DNA from: Ostrinia nubilalis
Lineage: Eukaryota > Arthropoda > Insecta > Lepidoptera > Crambidae
Direction of reading: 5' to 3'
DNA: 64,000 nucleotides
Assembly: GCF_963855985.1 (NCBI RefSeq)
Contig: NC_087112.1
Span: forward strand, 2,916,501 to 2,980,500
Shown here: positions 13,299 through 22,441 of the stretch, in pieces
How positions within the stretch are numbered: the stretch's first letter is position 1
Layout of the letters: each line of letters begins with the position of its first letter
Position numbers and translations under genes: made by a program
The notes under the pieces: model-generated
Told to the model about the DNA's origin: nothing
The model's database searches: none
The model's input: the letters and a program-made list of their open reading frames with translations, nothing else

Positions 13299-13868
13299 TT
13301 ACAAAATAAAAAATACTTCACCCCCAGCGCCGCAGTCAGGAATGGTGCCCAAAAGGCTGGCAGCATTGCCACGTTGAATGGCCAGGCTAATTCTCTGACC
13401 AAAATAGCTGCCAGCCTTTTGATCACCGGTCACCTCGGTGAGCCTCTTTGCCAGTTCCTTATAAAAGGAACGAGCGCTTGGACCCCATGGTCCCATAGTC
13501 TCAACCCCAAACGGCACAAATATATAACTCTCATTGAGAGCTGCATATTTGCGCCGCTTGGAGCACTCAGCCGAGGCCGCCGCCGCGCCTGCGGCAAGGG
13601 AGGTACCTCCTGTATGAGACGGAGCAAGCGTATCCGCGCATGTTGCGTCCCACACAAGAGGACGTCCCTGCTTCCAGGGAATGAGCGTCATGCCGTCAGG
13701 TCTCTTGCCGTCGTCACGGAATATGCCGTTAGGCTCTAAAACTGCTGGCACATTGACGGCGACAAGAGCTCTGCGGATGACGTCATTGATGCAGGCGTGT
13801 CGGGAGACTCGACCAGCGCTCATTTGGCATGAGAGGCCATGGTGTCCTAACTCACCGACGCGAAATGC
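13299..13868 (-). pseudogene. C-terminal domain of a reverse-transcriptase-like retroelement protein
   Basis: About 190 codons are open on the minus strand. The order of motifs is GLSC...SAGR..RH near the start, an N-D-hydrophobic stretch, then DGKRPDGMTLIPW, LVWDATCADT, an alanine-rich linker, a YIFVPFGVET segment and RISLAIQRGNAASLLGT near the end. This arrangement recurs at the C-terminus of reverse-transcriptase-like proteins in insects, molluscs and cnidarians. The spaced PD...WDxT residues recall the restriction-like endonuclease fold of R2-type elements, though that link is my inference. No polymerase core lies upstream: a Helitron begins at once at 13863, and the first codons of the longer open frame (to 13901) read into it. 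It is therefore a truncated remnant, although its frame is uninterrupted. Confidence 0.65.
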
Positions 13869-14071
13869 GAAAGTAACTCTGTCTGTCTGTCTCGCTTTCA
13901 CACCTAAACCACTAAACAGATTTTGATGAAATTTGGAATAGAGATAGTTTGAGTCCCGGGAAAGGACATAGGATAATTTTTATCCCGGTTTTTAAAACAG
14001 GGATGCGCGCGATAAAGTTTTTCTGTGACAGACAGAATTCCACGCGGGCGAAGCCGTGGGCGGAGAGCTAG
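13863..14071 (+). mobile_element. Lep1-like Helitron, 5'-truncated
   Basis: The sequence contains the family body (AAATGCGAAAG, a CTGTCTGTCTG stretch, CTTTCAC, ACTAAACAGATTTTGATGAA). It ends with the GC-rich hairpin region CACGCGGGCGAAGCCGTGGG and the Helitron terminal CTAG followed by T. The usual 5' start (TCCTACTAATATTATAA) is missing; the copy begins where the retroelement coding sequence stops. No Rep/helicase is encoded. Confidence 0.75.
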
Positions 14072-14196
14072 TATTCAATATAGCAAACTAAAGTTTTCTA
14101 TGTACAGACGACAGCATTACAAGGTAAACACTATGGCGTCTTATTTCGAAGTAATAGGTGTTATTTTGTAACAAAAATGTATTCTGGTATATTGTA

Positions 14197-14326
14197 CAGT
14201 CAGCGTCAAATAGTTTGTGACACCTAAAGTTGCCAAAAAGTTCGCAACACGTCTTTGTTACAATTGGAATAAGGTTGTTGTCAACTTTTGGCCACTTTGG
14301 GTGTAACGAACTATTGACGCTGACTG
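14197..14326. mobile_element. 130-bp Tc1/mariner-type MITE
   Basis: Inverted termini CAGTCAGCGTCAAATAGTT and AACTATTGACGCTGACTG are flanked by TA (14195-14196 and 14327-14328). The inverted similarity continues inward through a GTGACACC / GGTGTAACG stretch. It is too short to encode anything. Confidence 0.85.
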
Positions 14327-15041
14327 TACCTATGTCAGGTAGGTTTATGTTTTTGTCGTACAAAATAGAACACTGTTGGTTTGCTAATGATATCGACATT
14401 ATAACAGATCTAATTCTGGAACTGAACCTCATTGTTATTATAGAGTGACAGATGTCACCGTAGCTATCATATTCTAGCTGTAATGCAACATGTGCTACTG
14501 AAATAGCAGATAATAGTTGCATGGTTTTAAAATAGACTTTGTGGTGCTCAAAAAGCAATATTTGTAGGTAACTGTTTAGACGCACCGCAGACTACAGATT
14601 TTTGGTCCGTCAATTGTTTAGTCGATTTCCAATTTGTATGAAGAATCTGTGTAATGTGCGCACTTTTATAGTATGTTCTACTGATCAACAGCCCGACCAA
14701 AGTATCGGCCGATAAAAGTATGTAATCTCCTCATTTCCTCATTTTTGTCTCTGGCAAATTAAAAAAAGTGGTCGTCCTCCTGCAATGGAGACTAAATGAC
14801 CTGATGATGGTGATATTTTATCTATTAAAAAGCTGTGAATTACAAAAACAAGAAAACATCAGGTGTTTTCAAGTAAATCCCAACTCATTAAGTATCAAGA
14901 AGTGTCGGTCCTCGTTCAAACGCTGCCCTCTTTCTCGAGGGTGGCACAAAGACGCGGTGGAAAATGGAAAAAATGGAAAAAGATAACCGAGCCCTTCGCG
15001 ACTGTCCAATCATGAAAATTACGTCTTATTGGTTAACGTTT
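14327..15041. other. Non-coding DNA without recognised features
   Basis: Short frames occur on both strands but none is convincing. The 165-codon minus frame over 14088-14585 crosses the MITE and is composed largely of its arms, so it is a chance frame. Confidence 0.4.
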
Positions 15042-15317
15042 TTATTTCTGGGGTGAGTGTTTTGGGGTGTAAATAAACATAAATAAACACGTGTTTTCTA
15101 TCAGCGACTTATTTGGACCTTTTGTTGTTTTTTTAGGTGTCTCTATCTCTGATTTTAAGTCGCAAGTATCATAAACGGGACTATTCCCACCTCTCGTTCC
15201 CACCACTGCAACTCCTGTGTAGCCAGGATCTACTGCTTGACCGCCAATAAAAACCCAACCAGTGATGGTCAAGTTTGTCCCGGAGGAATTTAAACTGTCA
15301 TTGGACCCGCAACGAAA
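15042..15317 (-). CDS. Unassigned protein-like open frame (fragment)
   Basis: Open from the stop at 15318-15320 to 15042. The central part reads like genuine protein (LTITGWVFIGGQAVDPGYTG, then VVGTRGGNSPVYDTCDLKSE) and has a lysine-, threonine- and proline-rich end. No ATG opens the best part of the frame. The local GC content is higher than in its flanks. I do not recognise the family; it could be an exon, a transposon remnant or chance. No clean acceptor was found upstream. Confidence 0.2.
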   Translation of the reverse strand, partial: FRCGSNDSLNSSGTNLTITGWVFIGGQAVDPGYTGVAVVGTRGGNSPVYDTCDLKSEIETPKKTTKGPNKSLIENTCLFMFIYTPKHSPQK

Positions 15318-15408
15318 TTAATCAGAAGAACATAGGAGGAGTTAAAAATTAAGGTTCTATCTCTGAGTAAAGTGTCCACTAGGCTCGCTTAAAGTTACAC
15401 TATAGTTC

Positions 15409-15555
15409 TTGCAACTCACGAAGACGAGTGAGCTTTACTTGTGTGTGTACGTGTACATGCACATTAACGATAGTGTAATGTCTGTCAAAAGTTGACAAAA
15501 CGAACAGTAGCGAGCCACCACACATGTAAAGCTCACTCGCCTTCGTGAATTGCAA
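15409..15555. mobile_element. Small inverted-repeat (foldback) element
   Basis: The left arm (15409-15449, TTGCAACTCACGAAGACGAG onward) and the right arm (15517-15555, ending CGCCTTCGTGAATTGCAA) are near-perfect complements over about 38 bases. They surround a loop of under 70 bases. No target duplication could be fixed. Confidence 0.65.
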
Positions 15556-16105
15556 CAAATAGAGTAGCAACGAAACTATGACACTGACAAGACTTTGATG
15601 CTAAAATACTTCATACTTTTACTTGCTATAGTCTCCATGACGCAGTAAGTACTTAAAACTTTAATTGAACATCGTGAAAACGGCTTTTAGTCACTTTCAC
15701 ACTCTTAAAATTATTGAAATTTTGCATTTAACTTGACTGGTCAATCATCTCAATGCTGTTTCCATTAATATTGTCACAAACTTATCTAAATATAATAACA
15801 TATACTTAGTAATCTTAGGTTTTACAAGTCACACTATGAAATAAAGAGAAACGATATTATTTCATTATTTTAAGTCTGGAATGTAGTCTAATGTCAATAT
15901 AGCGCTAAGAAACTCAATCACTTTGTCAAATTATCGAGCAATAACTCATCTAACAAGCTCAATTCTTATAAAATCACTATTATTTCTGTCTAGACTGAAT
16001 CTTCAACACATACACGATACACCTACTACCCTCTTAAGTTCAATACTCAGCCTACTTGTCGTAAAAATAAAATCTGTTCCGCTAGAAAATCAATGCGGAC
16101 CTTTA
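15556..16105. other. AT-rich DNA without recognised features
   Basis: Only short chance frames (for example 15923-16114) are present. Confidence 0.4.
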
Positions 16106-16299
16106 TCCTACTAATATTATAAATGCGAAAGTTTGGATGTCTGGATGTTTGTTACTCTTTCACGTAAAAACTACTGAACAGCCTTTGATCAAAATTTACA
16201 GTATTATTGTTTATAACCCAGAATAACATATAGGCTCTAATTTATGACGATCTGTGATAAACTAAATTTCATGCGGGTGAAGCCGCGGGCAAAAGCTAG
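16106..16299 (+). mobile_element. Lep1-like non-autonomous Helitron, full length
   Basis: Starts TCCTACTAATATTATAAATG, contains GTTTGTTACTCTTTCACG and ACTACTGAAC, and ends with a GCGGGTGAAGCCGCGGGC hairpin, AAAAG and CTAG. It sits between A (16105) and T (16300), the Helitron target. Length is 194 bp. Sister copies lie at 43384-43576 and 49815-50008. Confidence 0.9.
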
Positions 16300-16454
16300 T
16301 TCAGATATATTTTTAAGTGGCCGCCTGACCTTTCCTGGAGGTATAAAAGTCTACGGGCTTTGTTAACTGCTGTATAATGTAGATATAGGTACGTTCTTAC
16401 AGACTTGTACCTCGTGTAGAGCGTGGGGCTAGAAAACTTCAGTAAAGAGGTCAG

Positions 16455-16637
16455 TGTGCTCACCATGAGTTTACGTTAGGTGTGCTCGCTAGAGTGACTA
16501 CGTAAAAAAATTACAATAAATGTATGACATATTGTGCAGCGCCCCTAGCGGCTACTTTCAAGAAATAAAAATCTTCAAAGATTTTTTTGACCTACTCGCT
16601 AGCGAGCACACCTAACGTAAACTCATGGTAAGCACAC
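16455..16637. mobile_element. Inverted-repeat element, first of a pair (TGAGTTTACGT family)
   Basis: Arms beginning TGTGCTCACCATGAGTTTAC pair with the right arm ending ACTCATGGTAAGCACACA over about 40 bases, including a CTAACGTAAACTCAT stretch. The interior has TAAATGTATGACATATTGTG and CAGCGCCCCTAGCGGC. Confidence 0.7.
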
Positions 16638-16646
16638 AGGGGGCCT

Positions 16647-16888
16647 AGTGTGAGTTTACGTCAAAAGCATTCGATGTTTAGATCTAAGACACTACAATTT
16701 AACATCCAATGTACTACATGATGCAATGAATAAATGAATTTGAATTTGTGAATTTGTCAACCGCGTAAGTGAGATTAAATGTATGACGGATTGTACACTT
16801 ACAGCGCCCGGAAACGTATAAGAACTAAAATTTTCATACATTTTTTCAACGCACTCACTAGTGAGGACTTTTGATGTAAACTCACACT
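16647..16888. mobile_element. Inverted-repeat element, second of the pair
   Basis: Arms AGTGTGAGTTTACGTCAAAA and TTTTGATGTAAACTCACACT pair with one mismatch. The interior shares TAAATGTATGAC and CAGCGCCC with the neighbouring element, so this is a diverged sister in the same orientation, 9 bases away. Confidence 0.7.
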
Positions 16889-16977
16889 CAGCCCGCAGAA
16901 AAACTGAGAGAAAACTATTTTCTGATTTAAAAGCATAAAAAATGCTATCTGAAATAATGATACTCTTCTTTATTCTT

Positions 16978-17125
16978 ATAATAGCTGCGTTCGCAACTTC
17001 GTACGTGTGTAAATAGTTTGAATTATTTTCCCTTTTTCGTAACATTTTTCATTGAATCTCTGCTTGTGTGGTCATAGCATGATGGTATAAGCCTTCCAGT
17101 AGTTCCTGAGATTAGCTCTTTTAAC
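16978..17125. repeat. Helitron-like interspersed remnant (GCGAACTTCGTACGYGT type)
   Basis: The order TAGCTGCGTTCGCAACTTCG, AAATAGTTTGA, TTTCCC, GTAACATTTT and a final AGTAGTTCCTGAGATTA matches the copy at 62437-62600. Such sequences are common in Lepidoptera as degraded Helitron-like repeats. Confidence 0.55.
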
Positions 17126-17189
17126 CAAACCAAAAACAAACTTCAGTTTTATAAGTATAAGTTGGAAATAAAGTGTAGCTATCTGTCTA

Positions 17190-18580
17190 AGGTACTTGAT
17201 ACAAATAAGGCCTACGTTCTAATAAGGCCTATACATCAGAAAACACAGATAAACCAATCCAACCGGGATAATACTTCAAGGACACGTACTCATATGCCCT
17301 ACAACCCGGTAGAGTGCAAGAGCGTCCCGATCCACGATCCCAGCACCAATTGGCACGCGTTCTTCTAAGGTGGTGGGTGATTTCGTGCTCTCTTATAAAA
17401 ATCTGGCGATTTCATCTTAAATTTTCGGTAAAATAACGCTGTTTTAGATTAAGCTTTTCTTAGTAATCGTTTCTAAATATTTCTTACTAGCTAATAATTA
17501 CCTTAATTTGTACTACTGGCTATAGATGCATTATTTGTAAATTTTTAAAGACAACAAGAGCGAAATATCTAATAAGGCCTAGGCCTTATTTCAGCATGGT
17601 AGGCCATATTGGATACTTATGTCAACACCTGATTACGGACAAATTCATTAAACTAAATGAGTCAAAGAGTAACTAAATATTTATTTAATAAGAATGTTAC
17701 TAACAGCACAGAAAATAAAAAGAAAACAGAGTAAAAAAAAATTACTAAACCTGTAAAAAAAAGAAACAAAATACAAAACCAATAAAAAATAAGAAAAAAA
17801 AAGCCGTATATATAATTCTAAAGGATTAAAGCTGATATTATTATGTTTGTCTCGAAGACAATGTAGCAGATATGCTACCATGAAGGACTGCTTTTGGTGG
17901 TATCATAAAGATTGTGTAGGAGTTCGTAAAGATGATTCAGAAGCCTTTTTATGCCTTGGTTCTAACAAAAATTGAGATCTCATTTTGTTTACAAAAAATC
18001 AAGACTAAATGATGTTCCTAAACTGATTTATTTAAAAGGTTTTATGTGTAGGCCTTATTCGAACACGGTGTTTTAATAAGCCCTATACAAAAAAATAATA
18101 TTGTTTGTTTTTGATATTTTTTTTGATAATTTAAGTCAGGAATCATTACTTTGTTACTATGAATATTTAATTTTATCTATAATTTATGTATTATTCTTAA
18201 TAAGTGGAATTTAAGTTTATCTAGAGATATACAGTATATTTCTGTTTACTTGGTATGTAAAATTTTGATAACGCAAACAAATCGACGTGTTTAATGTTTT
18301 ATGACCCCATTTTGTTTAATACAACCTCAATTTTAAGGTCTACAGGCATTTGAATCATATAGGCCTTATTCCGTGTAGGTGATTTAATAAAGCCAAAATC
18401 AGTGGTTTCGTAATTTGCTTATTTTGAATAGATTTAGTTAAAAATTGTGTTATTTTTTGTAATATTGCTAAAATTAAAGAATGGAAGAAGTTAATTAACC
18501 TTGTTTTTGTTGACTGGCGTTAATATTTATTGAAATATAAGCATTTAAAGTTAGGTAGGCCTTATTTGTATCAAGTACCT
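17190..18580. mobile_element. 1.39-kb TA-flanked DNA transposon with dispersed TIR-motif repeats
   Basis: Perfect 26-bp inverted termini (17190-17215 and 18555-18580; the first 20 bases are AGGTACTTGATACAAATAAG) are flanked by TA (17188-17189, 18581-18582). The end-proximal motif AATAAGGCCTA recurs inside: about 17222, a back-to-back palindromic pair near 17572, then about 18052, 18073 (degenerate) and 18360. No transposase frame is seen; the interior is AT-rich. TA duplications fit Tc1/mariner or a relative. Confidence 0.8.
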
Positions 18581-18716
18581 TACTTCTGATTGAGATTTTA
18601 TACGCGCCTGAAGAATAATAACGTAATAAACACTTTGATGCCAAATAGAGCCAGTTATTTATAACTCCTTTGTATACTATCAGTGACATTATCACACACA
18701 ATTCAATTATCTTTAT

Positions 18717-18890
18717 TACTAGTTGACCCAGCGAACTTCGTACCGCCTTTGTTCATCAGAAATAATGTAGGTTTCTAATGGTCAAAGAATTTTTCAAATC
18801 GGTCCAGTAGTTTCGGAGCCTATTCAATAGAAAAAAACAATCAAATATTTCTTCTTTTTAATATTCAGTCAAAATCTATGGCAAATGGTT
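18717..18890 (+). repeat. Helitron-like interspersed repeat (ACTAGTTGACCCAGCGAACT type)
   Basis: Begins ACTAGTTGACCCAGCGAACT and continues TTCGTACCGCC, GTTCATCAGAAATAATGTAG, AATCGGTCCAGTAGTTTCGG and a poly-A-rich tail. A diverged copy lies at 57440-57635 on the opposite strand and a fragment at 50995-51125. ACTAG is the complement of a CTAGT Helitron end. Confidence 0.6.
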
Positions 18891-21277
18891 CAGGTAAAAT
18901 TGATAACTATAATAACTAAGAGATAAGTGCACAGTGGTACAGGCCCTATACATAAGCCTCCCCATTCCCCAGTGGGCAGGGGATTTCTTTCGGCAAAAAT
19001 TTCCATTAGACAATTTTTCCAAAATGATAAGATGGATTACAAGCTCGAGTTACGATTCCCAGAGGTCCCCGGTTCATTATCCCCTTTAGACTTGAGGTTT
19101 TTTATGGAATTTTAATGGGCAAATGGGAACTGTGGTTTAGAGTAGGCGGGTTGAGATCGATCTATGCCAGTTAATAACTTATGTGATTTTTTTGGTTCTT
19201 TTTTTGCAATAGGCTTCATAATACAGTCATGTGCTTACGTACATAATACCTACTGTATTATCATTTTGATTTCATAAAGTCTATCAATCAGAGTTCTACT
19301 CAAAATCACTCAATATTTGATAGAAAGTATTTATTTATCTCAAAACAGGTTGGAATTGAAGGAAATTGTGATTAATTTCAATCACAGAATTACATAATCC
19401 AATCATAATCTGCAAGCGGGATGTCTGTGTGAACGTTATTAAAACACGTATACTACTTTGGGATCCTTCAAAAACAGTTCATAAAAGTGAAAACGTGAAA
19501 AACGTGATGCCTCCGTGGGAACAAGCACTAAATGTGATGATATTTTTACAGTAAAAAACTGATTATTGACACTAACATAAAACAAGGTATAATCTCGTCT
19601 GATTTACAACATCACACTCTCTTGATTACAATATTGTTTATTTGCAGTTTAATTATGTTAATGCCGTATTTAGAGGCAAATGGGCCGCATTACTATTACG
19701 GTCCGGGAATTATCATTTATTTGCTGCGGCCAATAACGCATTAGTTGTATAAAGGAAATGCATTTGAGCGGCGAAACCCACAGCGTTGCGGTCGCAGCGT
19801 AGGTACAGAATTTGGTGTGCTATCTCTATTTTAATATTCGCTAAAAGTTATTAGGTAATGCTCTATGCAAATGTGGCAACTCTTTTAAAATAAAGAATTT
19901 GAGACAATGGTAATGATACTTGGGGATCTTTACTTAGTTTCAGTATCTAAAGATACATTTTGTGTCATTTTTAAAACAGTTACAGCAAAGTAACATGATT
20001 TTTGTAGCTTGAAACTTTAGTGACTTTTTGTAGCACTTAGAACGAACGTGCGTTCTTAGAAAACAACTTGATATATTGTTTTTGTGTCACATAATCAGCA
20101 ATGCAGGCAAAGCGAGTGGAATATTCGAAAATGGCTTGCTACCTCCATTTTAGTATTTAGTAAAATATAGCCGGGGTTTCCGTACGCGACGCGGCGTGGA
20201 ATACGACCGAAAGTTACATAAAATTTCGCCCCATTAAGGTGAAAGAAGGTGGTGTTGGGGTGAGAAAAACTTGGGATCGGTTTGTTATTTTAAACGTTTA
20301 AGTTCGGACCCTCCGCGTTTTCAATGATACGTGCGATTATAATTTTATTTTGTTTAATAAATGTGTCATAATCTATAGCCCAAGTTTTTCTGGTTTTGTG
20401 CGACTCTAACTAAACAATTTAGTATCTTGTGTGGTCGTAGTAATTTCTATTATGCAACCAAATTGAACAGTCTCATGAGCTGGCGACAGTATGAACTAAG
20501 CATACACTCTGTCTTAGTTTCAGAGTAATTAATTGATTTGCTTTCAATGCAACTATAAAGTAGTCGATATACCAATCAATTTACATTACTTTTTAAAGAC
20601 TTTCCAGTGCCTTATTACATAAACATGTGCTAGTAAGACCACTTAAAATTATATTATAGTTTTAAAACAGTTGCCCAAATCATTGTATTAACCGACTACG
20701 GTCCCCACTTTTACGGTTGCAATCATCGAACGCATGGCGCAATGATTCTATCGATTTTCACTATCCCCCCACCCCTCGTGCGAGATGCCTCCCCGCTACA
20801 CACTATGTAAATACATTAATGACAGGGTGGGGGTATGTGACAAATAACGCGTATATACGATGTGAATTCCACAAAATGCGTGAAGTTTTTTGTCTGGAGT
20901 TTTTGCGGGTGCGGACCACTGGGCCCGTTTTTTGTTGATTTAGTTTTTATTGACTGATGGAACACTACTTTTTTTAAAGGAAATATACAATTTGATAGTA
21001 AATAGCTATTCTGCAGTAGATAATGTTGATTCGATTTGTGAAATACTACTGCAGTCATGAACGGAAACTATACGAATAAAGACTTTTCGTATCATCACCG
21101 CTTAAGTAAAGTCAAGAGCACTACATGGTAGATTATACGGTGTTATAGCAAAACACAACTACATAAGATGTCGTAGTGTTTAACTTGATTATTTTGAAAT
21201 TGATATTGAAATGTGTTTAGGTAACTAACATCAGGTAAAGTAGATTTTTTAGCGGTTTTTGTCATGATCAATACTTA
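18891..21277. other. Non-coding DNA without recognised features
   Basis: A slightly GC-richer patch at 18940-19130 contains a 62-codon plus frame that I do not recognise. The rest is AT-rich with chance frames only. Confidence 0.4.
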
Positions 21278-21366
21278 GGCTGAGTTGCAAAAATCTGTAA
21301 AACTCCATACAAAAAACACTGGTTATCGTTATAGTTACGGTTGAAGTTAGGTGGTGCAACTCAGCC
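21278..21366. mobile_element. PIF/Harbinger-type MITE, copy 1 (89 bp)
   Basis: Termini GGCTGAGTTGCA and TGCAACTCAGCC are flanked by TTA on both sides (21275-21277, 21367-21369), the three-base duplication of PIF/Harbinger elements. Interior blocks (CTGTAAAACTCCATACAAAA and GAAGTTAGGTGGTGCAACTC) are shared with the copies at 27168 and 54382. Confidence 0.8.
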
Positions 21367-21369
21367 TTA

Positions 21370-21913
21370 GTTAAAGTACCTAATCTTTGAGCGATTTTAC
21401 CATGCATGTCATTGCCTTTAGCTAGAAAATAATAGACCGCGTCGTTTAGGTTTGAAAATAACGAAACTTTCAATGATAGAAACAAATTGAGCATCAATAA
21501 CGAAATAGCTCTTTCATTCTACTATAAAGTTGCTAATTTTTAGTTAACGTGTTGGTTTCTTTACCGATGACATATAATTTTCACTTTTCCTTGTCTAATT
21601 GCTTTTTAACAACTTTACGGGCCTTGATGCGATTATAACCACAGTTACCACCGTGGGGGTGCCATGGTTTAAGGGTTCAATACTTTTGTACATCAGTCAT
21701 ACAGTTTCGTTGCAAAATATGGGCTTTTTCCCATGACAACCCAGTTTCATGGGATTCAGTAGGATCCTGCAAAACTGGATTGTCGTGTTGCGGGACGGGA
21801 CACGTATACACTAAACGGGATGCTGCAAATAAAAGGATGTCGCCGTAGTAAAGAACCCTTAGATTTTGGTGTTCCATTCATTATGTCTGGAAGGCACTTA
21901 CTACCGTACGCCT
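21370..21913. other. Non-coding DNA without recognised features
   Basis: Chance frames only; no structure noticed. Confidence 0.4.
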
Positions 21914-22072
21914 CTTACGCCCGTATTCACAACAATCACAACCAATGCTTAAGTGAAGCAGCAAATCGAACGCACAGCGTTGAATAGAGCTCTGCGATTG
22001 GTTCGCGTGTCACTCTGTGCGTCCACGCGCACTGTGAGACCTCATAGTAATGTTTATAAATACGGGCGTAAG
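21914..22072. mobile_element. Small inverted-repeat element (TTACGCCCGTATT family)
   Basis: Termini CTTACGCCCGTATTCAC and TAAATACGGGCGTAAG are inverted copies. The interior includes GAAGCAGCAAATCGAACGCA followed by a diverged complementary stretch. The type resembles dispersed lepidopteran MITEs; the target duplication is uncertain. Confidence 0.65.
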
Positions 22073-22231
22073 TGTGCGTAGCGTTTGAATCATTGAGTGA
22101 TCTCACTAAGACAGTTTAGTAAAGTCTTGAATTCCTAAATTATGATATTATAAAGACAAATGAAGTTCTAAATTAGAGGTATCCGCTTTTGTCAGACTTA
22201 GAATTAGATATGAGTCTTTCATTCATTAAGA

Positions 22232-22441
22232 CCCAGTTTTTTGATTCATAGTTAAAATAACTAATTGTTAAATTTTGCTACTAATGGTTAAATATTAACA
22301 AAATGTAAACTAATAGTTAAAAAAATGTACGAAAAGACAAGTGTTCGAAAAACATTTTTCTCTGATATTTAACCACTTGACATTTGACATGTATCAAATT
22401 TGACTATTGGTTACTTTAACTACGAATCAAAAAACTGGGCC
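22232..22441. mobile_element. Small inverted-repeat element (CCCAGTTTTTTGATTC family)
   Basis: The left end CCCAGTTTTTTGATTC followed by TAGTTAAA pairs with the right end TTTAACTACGAATCAAAAAACTGGG (written in parts: TTTAACTAC, GAATCAAAAAACTGGG). The interior is AT-rich with repeated GTTAAA words. Length is about 210 bp. Confidence 0.65.

Noticed and set aside
14088..14585. 165-codon minus-strand frame
   Set aside because: It crosses a TA-flanked MITE and is partly made of its inverted arms.
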